Shown here: positions 22,979 to 34,083 of the stretch, in pieces
Layout of the letters: each line of letters opens with the position of its first letter
Numbering within the stretch: the stretch's first letter is position 1
DNA from: Bathymodiolus brooksi
Taxonomy: Eukaryota > Mollusca > Bivalvia > Mytilida > Modiolidae
DNA: 64,000 nt
NCBI GenBank assembly: GCA_963680875.1
Contig: OY804579.1
Location: forward strand, 53,210,036 to 53,274,035
Direction: 5' to 3'
Notes under the pieces: model-generated
The model's database searches: none
Told to the model about the DNA's origin: nothing
Seen by the model: only the letters and a program-made list of their open reading frames with translations
Position numbers and translations under genes: made by a program

Positions 22979-25900
22979 ATGGCTGTCCAAGTGACAACAT
23001 GGAGTAGCAGCTGGTTAGACTCATCAGATGTATGGTTATTTTGTTTGGAGAAAGATGTTTTTAGAGTAAGAATGAGAGACTGTCCAAGTATCAACGTATT
23101 GGTACGAGTTGCACACATAACACCAGTAAACAAAGTTGTGAGACGTCGTGTTCTGATGGCTTGTGAGCAGTTGGATTCGTCCTTGGCGTCCACGTTCCCA
23201 GCATTATTACTAATTAATAATGCATGTAATTTTAAGGTAAATTGAAATATTAAAGTATTAGAATGAAATATTTAATGCATATCTGGTTTGCTATGAAGAT
23301 TTAAGGGATATCCTGTACTTGGCGATCGCAATACTACCAATACTGGTAGCCTCACCAGACGCAATTTACGAACGGACACAATTATGAACGAAATAAAATT
23401 GATGTGCCCTAATTGTTCCTTCAAAACATGAATTAAAAAAATGCTTTTATAAATAGATACCCCGCTAAATTACTCGTGTTTTGGGAGAAAATTATTTATG
23501 CGCAGTTGCTGAATGTTGCAGACGACGTTTTCATAATTTGTAAACAGAAAACGATCGACAATTGCATTTGGAATCTATCGCTAAAATTCATTGTGGTACG
23601 CATATTTTGTTATCTTGTGCCTGTAATTGGAATGCATATAATCTCCCGATTCTATGCATATGTAGAACACAGTGAAATTAAAACAAAAACAGTCAATACA
23701 ATACAATTTCCTTACCTTGATTTATCCCAAAATGTCAAAATCTGTGATGTACCTTATTCATTGAAGAGTCCAAGGAATTCCGAATGCAAACTGGCACACA
23801 TTTATGGTGTGAATAAAGGAAAGGTTTTTATGTCAAGTGTATTATATACAAATGGATATATGTGAACATAAATGAATGAATGCTCTTTCAATGTTAACAG
23901 TTGTCATCAAATAATTTACACTAGAAAGGTTATTATTATGTCGTTCGAAATTGTGTCCGGATCTAGGTCACAGAGTGACTAAAACGGGGTCATGAAAATC
24001 TGTTTAAGACCCGTTACAATGCATTGAATAATATATGGACTATGATTCAAAAGGAATATTAGTGTTTAATCTGAAATATGAACATGTAATCAGCTTCATT
24101 AGTTTGGTCAAATTTATTACCAAATGTAAATATCATCGAAATTGTTCGTAATTGCGTCCGGTGAGGCTATAAAAATTTGTTCCAGTATTGTGATTTTTTT
24201 TCTCCAAATTTTGTACAATACTGGTATACGAGTAATGTAATTTATATATATATTGGTATTGTAATTCAATTATGAAAATATGAAATTGCATGGATTTTTT
24301 GTATAGTGTAATGTTCAGCAGGATCAATAATATCTGTCAAAACTTTCATGTCCTCAATCCAGAACAGAAATTATATTGGCTTCTTAATAATGAAAATGAG
24401 AAAATTCTAGCCAGTATTTGTAATTTGATAAAACAAAGCACAATATAATGAAATAATTGCTCTTTTACACTGTGCACGGGCTGGCATGTTTAGAAAGGAG
24501 AAATATAATATAAATTGATAATATTTCTAAATAAATAGAATAAATTTAAAGAAAAACACATATTACTGGGTTCGATCTGAATTTCTTCTTAATTCATTTT
24601 GACATGCCTTTGCACTGTCGCTTGGTGCACTCTGTAATTGAGCAATAACATGATGACATATTTCCTCCAACTAGTTCTGCTCTAAACACGAGGTGACACA
24701 TCGGAATGAATAATGATATTATAATAGATATAATAATTAACTAATATTTTTTTTAATTTAAATATAGTATATAATTGTGTGAAAATGCAATTAATAGACG
24801 GGGTGTGTCAGAAGCACTGTCCCTTGGTGTTTTTAGCAGGTTTACTGCTTGTTAAGGAATATGCAACATATGTAAAGTTTCACACTGGATGTGCGATATA
24901 GGGGACAAACCACTAAATAATAATAATTATATTTATATTTTTAGAAATATAAAAACCCCAAACTACATATTTTTTTGTATGTCTTTTTTCTTTTGTGTGC
25001 ATGTCTCATTTATCAATCATGAATGTTTGTATTGTTAATGATGCCTCATTTGGGCCCTTTGATTAGGCAATAAAATGTATTCTATTCTATTAGGAGGTTC
25101 ATGTCAGCAACTGTTGGAAAGCATACTAAAAATACAAGTTCATTGTGTATCATTTTATTGGCATTTATAACATGTATCAGTAATACATCACAATACACAA
25201 CAATCATCATGATAATTCAACATGATAACAAAAAGTGATGATAACATTAATTGTCCTATTATGAGATGTCTTAAACTAGGTTCTGTTCTGCTATGTGCTC
25301 CAGGATGTTGCCGAAAGCTTGGTTACCACAGTTCCACAAAAGAACTTTGATCATCAAACAAATTAAATTACTCAGTTTACAAAATTATACTCACAGCATC
25401 AACAGAACTTTGAAATTAAACAAAGTAACCAGTTAATTATATTGATTAATTTGAATTAAATTATCAATCATTAAATATAATCACATACATCTCAATATCC
25501 TTTTGATGTTTATATAAAGTTGCAAGTCTTGAAGTATATGGCTAGAATTTCAAACAAGGATAATAATCCTTTATTATTGGATGCATAAGCCTCTCAAAAA
25601 CATTACATTTAAATGGGACATATTCCTGGTGTACCCTTGCAGAGAATATATTAAACACAAACAAAATAACTGAAAAAATATATATAGAGGTTATTAGTTT
25701 TAACAAGGAGAAATGGCATCTCACAAAATATTTGAGAAAACATTACTAGAAAACTATGAAAACATGTTTTTGGAGAAATTGAGGTCTTTTAATATCAACA
25801 ATAAACTTTTTCTATACAGCTGCAAAATAAAGACAAATTATATTATAGAACCATTTATTGAAAATTCAAACTTTGAAAATAGAAAATTAATTGTGAAAAT

Positions 25901-26980
25901 GAGAATAAGTGATCATGTTTTAGAAATTGAAAGAGGCAGATATAATAAAATAAATAGAGAACAACGAAATTGTAGGCAATGTCACCTAAATGTAATTGAA
26001 GACGAGGAACACTTCTTCTTTCATTGCCAAAAAAACCGAATTATTAAAAAAGGAATGTTTAACCCAGATTGTCTTATGCAATTTGCTGCCCTTTTCATTC
26101 AAGTCATTAGCACTGAGGAGAGTGGACTCAATATAACTGCACAATTATTATGTTTGTTTTAATGTATGATTGATTTGTACGGTTTTAGCATTGCAATAAT
26201 TTCTGAATTGACTGCATTTTAAAATGTTGCATGGTGCATCATAATATTTATTTTTGTGTATTTCTCTATGACTTTGATTTTTGTTTACAGTTTGATAAAG
26301 ATGAAGTACAAGGACTTTTCAACATTGGTACTGAGTCTTGGGGAGTCCTTATATGGAGCTACAAGTGTATACTAGGAGCAAAGTACATCGGGAGACCACC
26401 TGACCATTTTAATGCTATAGACCTTCCAGGGATGCCAGTTCTGGATCTGCAATCTTCAGCATGTTCTTGTACCGGAAACCCCCAGAATACTAGTATTCAG
26501 AATTCTACAAACCTCACTTATGTTGAAAGCAATTCAGAAGATGATGGTGACCAACATGATGGAGAAGCTAATGATGCTGGTGATGAACTTTATACAACAA
26601 CGTTTGCAATTAAGGGTTCAACTTACAACGACATCTACCAAGAAAACTTAAAAACTGTGCAAAGTGCTTTGCGACTAAAAAAACCAATGACAATACAATT
26701 AGAAAAGGAACCGGACAATCCAAAAGATTCCAATGCCATTCTTGTAAAAGTATGTGTGGACGATCTATTTTTAATTATTGGCTACATTGGTGTTAAAAAA
26801 TTACCTAAAGTTGTTTCAGCAATTCGTAAACAGGAAATTGTAGACATTAAAGTCAAATCCGTGACTACATGGTTGGTGAGAAACCTGAACATTCGTAAAC
26901 TGAGATGTTATATCCAGATGTGTAAGAAGAACAAGTGGTTGCCAGATAATGAACTGAACACGTACAATTCTAATTTATAA
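22979..26980 (+). CDS. Predicted two-exon gene, HIRAN-like C-terminal domain (exons 22979-23236 and 26291-26980)
   Basis: This is the best candidate for a host gene. Exon 1 starts at ATG 22979 (A at -3, G at +4) and has 86 full codons to 23236, followed by GTAAAT. Exon 2 begins at 26291 after TTGTTTACAG and runs 229 codons to TAA at 26978-26980. Both junctions are phase 0, giving about 315 residues. Exon 1 starts MAVQVTTWSSSWLDSS and has no known domain. Exon 2 has an acidic linker (ESNSEDDGDQHDGE). It then shows a HIRAN-like region of about 100 residues with MTIQLEKEPDNPKDSNAIL and IIGYIGVKKLPKVVSAI, matching the family's L-x-x-E-P-x-N-x-x-D-x-N-A-I ... GYI pattern. HIRAN domains bind 3' DNA ends in HLTF and Rad5 and also occur in many uncharacterised proteins. 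The function here is unknown. The intron is TE-filled. Confidence 0.62.
23349..24167. mobile_element. TA-flanked TIR element, 819 bp
   Basis: The left end GCCTCACCAGACGCAATTTA and right end TAATTGCGTCCGGTGAGGC are inverted over about 25 bp and flanked by TA (23347-23348 and 24168-24169), as in Tc1/mariner-type elements. An inner motif, CGGACACAATTATGAACGA at 23374, has an inverted relative at 23941-23961. It contains an unrecognised 129-codon ORF (23476-23865) that resembles no transposase I know. Confidence 0.7.
23476..23865 (+). CDS. Unrecognised ORF of 129 codons inside a TIR element
   Basis: The ORF starts MFWEKIIYAQLLNVADD and includes a hydrophobic stretch (FIVVRIFCYLVPVIGMHII) that could be a membrane segment. 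No family is recognised. It may be chance, since one open frame of this size is possible in such AT-rich DNA. Its location inside the TIR element is the only reason to list it. Confidence 0.2.
   Translation: MFWEKIIYAQLLNVADDVFIICKQKTIDNCIWNLSLKFIVVRIFCYLVPVIGMHIISRFYAYVEHSEIKTKTVNTIQFPYLDLSQNVKICDVPYSLKSPRNSECKLAHIYGVNKGKVFMSSVLYTNGYM
24950..25090 (+). repeat. LINE 3' tail remnant
   Basis: The block ends GGCAATAAAATGTATTCTAT with a short TTCTA repeat, the form of many CR1/Jockey-like 3' ends. There is no coding sequence upstream, so this is a strongly 5'-truncated insertion. Confidence 0.45.
25713..26162 (+). pseudogene. Isolated LINE C-terminal fragment
   Basis: The 149-codon open frame matches the region after RT in LINE polyproteins: KLIVKMRISDHVLEIERGRY, then CRQCHLNVIEDEEHFFFHC, a C-x2-C-x11-H-x4-C motif. 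RT and endonuclease are absent. It differs from both other LINE relics here and makes at least a third LINE family in the window. It sits in the intron of the HIRAN-like gene on the same strand. The frame is intact over its length, which suggests either a young insertion or chance. Confidence 0.75.
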
Positions 26981-27076
26981 TGTTTTCATTGAATATTTAT
27001 GAATGACAACAAGATGTTGCACGCTACGTCGTGCTAAGAATACCCCCACTCGTTCATTTTTGTCAAATTTGTATAT

Positions 27077-27084
27077 ATCTGAAG
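27077..27084. repeat. Left 8-bp TSD (ATCTGAAG)
   Basis: ATCTGAAG recurs exactly at 28294-28301, flanking the TIR element between them. Confidence 0.85.
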
Positions 27085-28293
27085 GGGTACCAGACAACTC
27101 GGCCCGCGGACAACTTGGACCGAGACAAGTCGGCCCGTAAGTGAGGACAAATCGGCCCGTAAGCGAGGACTAGTCGACCCGTATGTTAAGACAACTCGGA
27201 CCATTAATAAAATTGACAGAAATCATAAAGATACAGTCTGACATCTGTCAACAGTATTGGGAAATGTAAAAAAAAATCCCTATATAATCAACCAAAACCA
27301 TATTTTTTTCAAACAATTATTCTGAAGTCATTTCTGGATAGATTTTTACAAATGTTACACCAAAACATTCAGAATTGTCTATATTTTGATTGGTTATTTA
27401 CTCATTATGTTGTTATGAGTGATTTTTATTTGTACATAATTTTTGTGTTTCCTGTCTGTGTATAATTGAGCAATAGTGGCCATTAGTAGGTGTGTATTAA
27501 ATTGGTAATAAAACATTCATGAGTTAATTATAATGACAATAACTAATGTTTCAACTGATGATCTGTTCGATGGAACCTTCCAACAAAATGGATAAAATGA
27601 TTTTCAAAACAAAAATAAAATTAGAAAATGAATGAACCGAATTTTAAATAAACAATTAAAAATATCTTAATACTTCAGCAACTAAAAATAATTTGACAGG
27701 CATGTATTTAAAAGAAATTATGTAGCCGCGAAAATACAATGTATAAAAAATTAAACTTTGAATTAATGGACAACAAAACCCAATTTTGACAAAATCCTGT
27801 TAACAGTTTTTTTTTTTTTATTTATCAAAGACAACTTGATATTACATATTGTCATCTTTAAGATATATATTTTTTTTTAATTTATGTTTTGTTTAATGAC
27901 ACCCATTTGCAACTTTTCCAACAACCAAAAATAATACTTAATGTTTATAAATATGAAATTTCATAATTTATAAGTTCTAAATATTTTTCTCTTAAATTAT
28001 TTATTTTTAATTTTTCATACATGCATTAATTTTATTCCTGTAAATGATACGTAATAGACCATGTTATGAGAACAAAATCACGTCCTAATCACATGTTTGG
28101 TCACTTGATATTATCATTTAATAAATAATTCATTTTCACTAAAAGATAATAATTGTCTTTTAAATAAGTAAATAATTATACACATATAAATATTGAACAA
28201 TATTATAAAACAATAATACGGTCCGAGTTGTCTTAACATACGGGCCGACTTGTCTCGGTCCGAGTTGTCCGCGGGCCGAGTTGTCTGGCATTC
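27085..28293. mobile_element. Non-autonomous iteron-capped TIR element 2, 1,209 bp
   Basis: It lies between perfect 8-bp TSDs. The left end reads GGGGTACCAGACAACTCGG and the right end, inward, GAATGCCAGACAACTCGG. The termini consist of repeated GACAA-x-TCGGCCCG units, about 5-6 on the left (27085-27200) and about 4 on the right (28211-28293). The left end has two extra 21-22-bp units. The interior is AT-rich and lacks a transposase. The architecture matches the element at 3439, but the iteron sequence differs. It begins about 100 bp after the stop of the HIRAN-like gene. Confidence 0.88.
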
Positions 28294-28300
28294 ATCTGAA

Positions 28301-28626
28301 GTAGATGTGCGGTAAACCTGGAAAGGGGAGACACGGTACAAGTCACCATGCAAAAGCCATATATCAAATATAAAATCATTTCTTCCAGTAGAAGCCGAGA
28401 TATCTGTTACGAAAGTTTTCATTACGGCAAACATGAAAAATTCTAAGTCATACTGTAAGCAGGAAGTAGATGTGCGGTAAACCTGGAAAGGGGATATACG
28501 GTACAAGTCACCATGCCAAAGCCATATATCAAATATAAAATCATTTCTTCCAGTAGAAGCTGAGATAACTGTTACGAAAGTTTTCGTTACGGCAAACATG
28601 AAAAATTCTAAGACATACTGTAAAAG
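28301..28626. repeat. Two-copy 165-bp tandem duplication
   Basis: Copies start at 28301 and 28466, each beginning GTAGATGTGCGGTAAACCTGG-like text, with about seven substitutions between them. Because 165 is a multiple of three, a minus-strand frame (28641-28114) stays open through both copies. Six of the changes alter residues, so coding constraint is not supported. Confidence 0.8.
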
Positions 28627-28630
28627 TTTT

Positions 28631-29139
28631 TCTTCTGTCAAAATTCAAATATTTTTGTAACGATCTTAGACATGTCTTTGATATCGCGATCATGCAAAAA
28701 TGATCATATTATATTTAATGTGGGAACCCCGAGTTTAGAAGCTAGAAATATAAGGTTAGTCAATATAATTACATATATTATTGAGGAATCTAATTTAATT
28801 TCAGAAAATATGTCGCCAAATGTCATTCATTGTTAAATTTTGTGTCACACGCTACCTGTTTCATGTATTTCAGACATTTTTACATAGACTCTTAAGGCCA
28901 AAAAAGGGTTTGTCGCCTCGGATTTTCATTTATTCCAGGAACCTCGAATATTTAATTGTTTTCATTAATTTTTATTTCATTTAATTCAGCTTGATTCAAT
29001 GTATCATTTTCAAGTTCAGAAAATGACACACATGCAATTATGAATGATATCGTCTATATAGATCATATGAAAATTGCAGACGTCCCGGCGTCGCCATCTT
29101 AGATATGCAAATGAGCAAAGTACCCATCATTTCTGGATA
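28631..29139. other. Non-coding; octamer motif near the end
   Basis: No gene is recognised. ATGCAAAT, the POU-factor octamer, occurs at 29105-29112, shortly before the CRE-containing repeat. Confidence 0.4.
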
Positions 29140-29445
29140 TGACGTCACTGGGGTTTACCCGCATTCCTAACCTATGACGTCACGAAAGTAGTTGGGACTA
29201 AAGTACATCTTGTATGTGATACAACGTTTTGTTGTATCACATAGGTTGTATCTATTAGCAAAATAGATGTATTTCTATAGAATACATACTTAATGTTAGA
29301 TAAAATTCAATATTTATACTGGTATCAAGTCTTGTTTTCAGTATAACGGCTGTCAGTCGGATTTTGTGACATGATCATTTAAACTTGTACAACTGCTAAT
29401 TTATTGAATTTTGAAAAAGCATCATGTTTACGTCTGTTTCGATGT
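29140..29445 (+). repeat. Dispersed repeat R1, copy 2, with two CRE sites and a perfect hairpin
   Basis: It is homologous to 20424-20728. It carries two perfect TGACGTCA sites (29140-29147 and 29175-29182) and a hairpin with a 13-bp stem, TATGTGATACAAC / GTTGTATCACATA, near 29214-29244. The first CRE has AGACGTCA at the same place in copy 1. Confidence 0.8.
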
Positions 29446-29760
29446 GATTGGGATGAAAACAAAATGGTAAATGAAGTGTATTGCTTCCAATGGCTTTAAT
29501 GTACTAAATACAATAGTCTTTAATTTTTTTTTATCTGTAATCCAAAAGCAATCCACACTATTAGAACAATGTACAGCTGTGATTCTTAATACTGGTAATA
29601 CATGATAAAGTTTGCATCAAGATAAGAACGATGTAAAGCTGTGAGGTTTGGTGTAACTGACTTTGGTGACCTAACTTTCTTGTCAAAGTCTTAAAGTTTC
29701 CTTAAAATGCACTGCGATCTACAGTGATAATGGACATTTTGAAGCTGTAGTGTAAGTTTA
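29446..29760. other. Non-coding spacer before the tandem array
   Basis: Nothing is recognised. Homology to the downstream units starts at 29759-29761. Confidence 0.45.
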
Positions 29761-29935
29761 AGTTGTCCGTCTTTATTGTTAAACGTCTTGTACTCTTCCT
29801 GGTAAATAACAATATCATAAGGTGGTGGTGGTACATGTGGTGGAAGGCGACTTGGCTGCCCCCAACAATAACACGAACGAATATGGGTACCAACAAGACA
29901 CTTGATGTGATATCCGCTGTCATTCTTTATGGCGA

Positions 29936-30187
29936 GCCCGTCGTGGCCTTAATCGTATGGTAGTTGGATTTACAAGTACCTATGCAATCAGTGCCTATCA
30001 CCACAGATGTTGTGAGTTTGAATCTCGATCAGGGCGAGGTGTACAACAGTATGTGATAAAGTTTGTCAGTGACTTGCGACAGGTCAATGGTTTTCTCCGG
30101 ATCCTCCGGTTTCCTCCACCAATAAAACTGACCGCCACGATATAGCTGAAATATTGTTGAAAGTGACGTTAAACACCATCAAACAAA
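29936..30187 (+). mobile_element. SINE family A, unit 1
   Basis: The tRNA-like head starts GCCCGTCGTGGCC and has a B-box-like GAGTTTGAATCTCG. The body carries TTTTCTCCGGATCCTCCGG and TTTCCTCCACCAATAAAACT. It ends GTTGAAAGTGACGTTAAACA. It is the reverse-orientation partner of 9690-9934. Confidence 0.85.
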
Positions 30188-31261
30188 CAACTAAACTCTC
30201 TGCAGGAATATTCCTGTTACTATCCAAACCAAAGTCTCTAACAGGGTTTCTTTTATTTGATCTTGGCCTCTGGTTAGGTTTTCTTTCGGATGTTTTGGCA
30301 TATTCGTCTGTGACAGTTCTAACATATTAGGTGTAGAATTATTATTTTTTCATGAAATTTGACAAGTTTGTGTAATTTTCCTGCATACTCAATTCCAACG
30401 ACATATATGTATACTCTTGTGCATAATAATAAATAATTAATAGGTTGATACTTGAAAGCAGAAACCTGATTTAATTTCCCTGTTTGAAATTAAATAGAAA
30501 ATATAATTTAATTAGAGGATGAATACTAATTTCAAACTTTCTTTTTGTGATTTATTTAAATAATTCTAATTCATTTCAAGTTGGTAAAAATTATCTCGAA
30601 TAATTAAACGTCCTCTATCTGCACCCAATGTCCTTACGAGGATGAAGTGACCGTACGGACTGTAATATAACGCCGCCAGGAATTATTCGGGTTAGATAAA
30701 GATGAGCATTACCAGTCTTACACAAAAATAATCTGCTATGTATGGAATTTACAGACATATTTAGGTTGTGTCTTGTTGTGCATTGATCCCTTTTTTGTAT
30801 AAAGAATATGGTTTGAAGGATGACAGTCAAAGGGAACACTGATTTACATTAACTTATCATGACATTTCGGGGAAAAGGTCATTTTTGGCCATTATTTTCT
30901 CTGGGTTTGTAAATTCCTACAAACCTTTTATAGTTTAACTGTATTTTGATTTTAAACAATGAAAACTGCCCTTAAAGTCTTACTGAAAATGAACATAGGA
31001 GACAACTGGCCATATCTGTTTGAACATATCAAGATACATTGTCTTCTAATCAAAGGGTAGCAATTTAGAATTTAGTAAGTACAAATATATATGATTTTGT
31101 TTATTCATTTGATCAGGGAGTGACATTTTGGAGTATCGTTTCCATGGTGGGGGAGGGGGGGGGGCGGTGATCAGAATATGGGTGTTCAAATCTGACTCCA
31201 AAAAATGGTGTCAGGCTTCTCTTTTTTCATAATACAATACATATATGAAAAATTCTCCAAA

Positions 31262-31617
31262 GCATCGGTTGTGAAATGGTTAGCATGCTCACCTCGAGTG
31301 CGGTAGATCATGGATTTCAGCCCCGATCGTGTCAAGCAAAACACTATAAAATTGGTATTTGTTGCTTCTCCGCTAAGCGCGCCGCATTGGGAGAAAGAGC
31401 AAATACTGGTTGGTTCGGAATCAGGATAATGTGTCCGAGTGTGACGACATGTCTATCCGGTATTGTTGTATCAGTGAGCTAGCACTATAAACATCCAACT
31501 AAGCGTGTTGGTCTAGAACAAAGCGGACCTCGTCATCTCATTGCAAATTAACTTGTTCTCGCCATGATATAGATGGAAAAATGCTGAGTTGGCGTTAAGC
31601 AACAATCACTCACTCAT
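31262..31617 (+). mobile_element. SINE family B, first insertion in unit 1
   Basis: The tRNA-derived head has the A-box-like GTGAAATGGTTAGCATGC and a decayed B box (GATTTCAGCCCC). The body includes TGTTGCTTCTCCGCTAAG and GTGAGCTAGCACTATAAAC. It ends GTTGGCGTTAAGCAACAATC followed by ACTCACTC. Confidence 0.85.
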
Positions 31618-32898
31618 GAAGAAATTTCGCAAGCCCATGTGGTCAAAACTACCAGATTATACGTTTATCTAAACATAGAACTTATATCTTTCTATTTAAA
31701 ACAATTGTTAATTCCCCAGGATTTTATCTGACGTTATCATAGTTTATCAATATCATTGTATATCAAAGTTCGTATAAATATTAGTTTAATATCGACATAA
31801 CAGCGAGATGTGTAAGATATAGGTAAGAAAAAAGTACCAATTTCAACGATAAAAAAAACCTTTAATGTTCGCTAAGCGCTGTATTGTTGATTAATTGTTG
31901 TTTAACGTCAGTGGAGAAGTTTTTCACTTATATTCACGACAGAACAACATTATATTATAGGTAAAAAATGACACTTGTATGGACTTGTTGACGGTTGTTT
32001 TGATTGTTATTAGGAGGACATTGCCGGACAACAGGCCACCAACGATTAATGTTAAAATGTTGTTGTTCGCTTGGACTCTTCAATATGTCTTTTACGTTTA
32101 AGGAGAGTGAAGTTCTTTAAACACTAGGGACACATTTACGTCCTGTTCAAATGGCAAGATTCGCGCGCAACCACCGGAAGCCCCAATGACCATTGGTTCA
32201 ATATAATTAAAACTAGAAGTTTGTTGGACCTTTAATGCCATACACTATTATCTAACAATACCCCGTATGGCGTCATGTCAGGCAACATTTTGTCTACTAA
32301 TTATATGCAGGAAAGTAAAATATATACAGCAGCTCTCATGGCGTGCTCGGTATTTAACAATAAACATGGCGAACGTACGTAAATAGAAACAATTTCAAAA
32401 ACGATCTACGTAATTTCTGTTTGGATACATGAACATATTGCAAATATATTTTTCTTTCCTGACGTCAACGATATATCCACACAAATGTTCGAAACTACGT
32501 TTTGTCCGTGGGTACCGACATCTTGAATTTTAATATCTCGAAATTTGGTAGGCTCGCTGCTGATTGGTCAGTTGGAAATATAACTTCTGATATGACCAAT
32601 TGCAGATTGCTGTTGGAAGTTAGTGCATCACCAAAAAAACCATCCAAAAATACCTACTGTTAATTATATTGGCAGAGCTTGTACCTCGCAGCGAATAAAA
32701 TACTAGGTTCTTGTTTCTATAGCCCGGTTCGGGTTCTCTCGGAAGTGCTTCAAAATGAATATAGTAAATATGAAAAATATAATGGCGTAGTATATATGTA
32801 AGCCATTTTAATAGCATTGTTTATGTAAGACGAATTCTTTCTTTTTTTTTTTTAAAGTTTTAGTAGTTTTTTCCCCATTTACACATATTTTGTATATA

Positions 32899-33059
32899 CA
32901 GTGGAACTTGTGCAATCCGACACCCTGTGACATCCGACAAAAATTTATGGTCCCGAAGTATTTCTCTTAGCTAAAATAAAACCTGAGTATTCCGATATCC
33001 TGTACAATCCGACACATTTTCCTCGTCCCTTGGTGTGTCAGATTAGACAGGTTCTACTG
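32899..33059. mobile_element. 161-bp pogo/Tigger-like MITE
   Basis: The left TIR CAGTGGAACTTGTGCAATCC and right TIR, read inward, CAGTAGAACCTGTCTAATCT are flanked by TA on both sides (32897-32898 and 33060-33061). The CAGT-GAACCT termini with AATCCGACA are typical of pogo-group elements. It is non-coding. Confidence 0.82.
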
Positions 33060-33140
33060 TATTCTAAAGTGGCCATGTTAGTGTATTATCATATCATTGG
33101 TTTGATTGGTCATTTTATTTAGTATTCCAATTTATCCACT

Positions 33141-33447
33141 GCATCGGTGGTGTAATGGTTAGCGTGTTCTCCTCGAGTGAGGTAGATAATGGGTTCAAGC
33201 CCCGATCGGGTTACACCAAAGATTATGACATTGCTATGTGTTGCTTCTCCGCTAAGCACGCAGCATGAGAAAGAGCCAAGACTGGTTGGCTCGGAATCAG
33301 GTGGGGCGGCATGTCTACCCGCGGATTGTTGTTTCAGTGAGCTAGCACTGTATTAGCCTATCTAAGTGTGTTGGTCTACTACAAAACGGACTTGATGATC
33401 ATCTCTGAAAAATTCCTGGGTTGGCGTTAAACTACAATCACTCACTC
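33141..33447 (+). mobile_element. SINE family B inside the unit-1-only segment
   Basis: The head GGTGGTGTAATGGTTAGCG and B-box-like GGGTTCAAGCCCC are well kept. The body is shortened. It ends TTGGCGTTAAACTACAATCA then CTCACTC. Confidence 0.83.
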
Positions 33448-33689
33448 CTTTTTGTAAATTGTTACTTTTACATTTTATTTCGTTTTATTTTTACCACCTT
33501 GTATCAAATGTTATTTTTATTCATTTGATTCTGAAGTTTGTATATTCGGGATGGGGCTTTTTTACCCCGTTTCGGCCAATTGTTTTTTTTTAGATATGTT
33601 CAGGGCTTTAGCAAAGTGCAATTTTGTAACTTAACTGTCTAAGTAAGAAGAGTTTAAAGATACCAAAGGGTTAATCAGAAGCCGTAAAT

Positions 33690-33846
33690 TGAAGAAGAAC
33701 AGACAACACAATGACCAAAAGGACAAACAACGATCTACAATGCATGCACATAAAACTAAAGATCGAGTAACACGAACCCCATTAAAAATCGGGGGTGAAC
33801 TCAGGTGCCCCGGAAGGGTAGACGGTTCCTGCTCCACAAGTGGCAC
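33690..33846 (+). repeat. Bivalve-type dispersed repeat fragment
   Basis: The block with GAACTCAGGTGCCCCGGAAG and CTGCTCCACAAGTGGCACC resembles, from memory, a repeat common in Mytilus sequences. It supports a bivalve source but was not checked against any database. Confidence 0.4.
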
Positions 33847-34051
33847 CAATGTATTTTGTTTCCTTGAATGTATATTGTTTTTTGTACATAATTCAATTTC
33901 CCTTATTAGGAAACAGGATGTTTTTAAGTCCTTGTGTTTGTGTAATGAGGATATCAAAAATGTAGAATAATTAATATCTTCCTTATCTTTGGTTTATATT
34001 TTCAGGTCAACATTGTATGTATCTATGTTCCAACAATGATCCCTTACTTTG

Positions 34052-34083
34052 TGAATATTATTGAAAGTGGCGTTAAACACCAT
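34052..34083 (+). repeat. SINE family A 3' tail fragment
   Basis: ATTGAAAGTGGCGTTAAACA is followed by CC, with no head or body upstream. It is also present at about 45163-45196 and 55900-55933 in units 2 and 3. Confidence 0.55.

Larger units (their letters stand above)
23237..26290 (+). other. Proposed 3.05-kb intron filled with TE fragments
   Basis: The borders are GTAAAT at 23237 and TTTACAG ending at 26290. It contains a TIR element (23349-24167), a LINE 3' tail (about 24950-25090) and an isolated LINE C-terminal fragment (25713-26162). The rest is AT-rich without features. Confidence 0.55.
31968..33846. other. Segment present only in unit 1 (about 1.88 kb)
   Basis: Units 2 and 3 pass directly from TATAGGT to CAAATGTATTTTG (about 44960 and 55697). 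Here 1.88 kb intervenes. It holds a pogo-like MITE, a SINE B copy and a bivalve-type repeat block, so it may be ancestral sequence deleted from the others rather than one insertion. No TIR or TSD bounds it. Confidence 0.75.

Noticed and set aside
28114..28641. 175-codon minus-strand ORF as a gene
   Set aside because: Its C-terminal part lies inside the TIR element and its N-terminal part is a 165-bp duplication with mostly non-synonymous differences.
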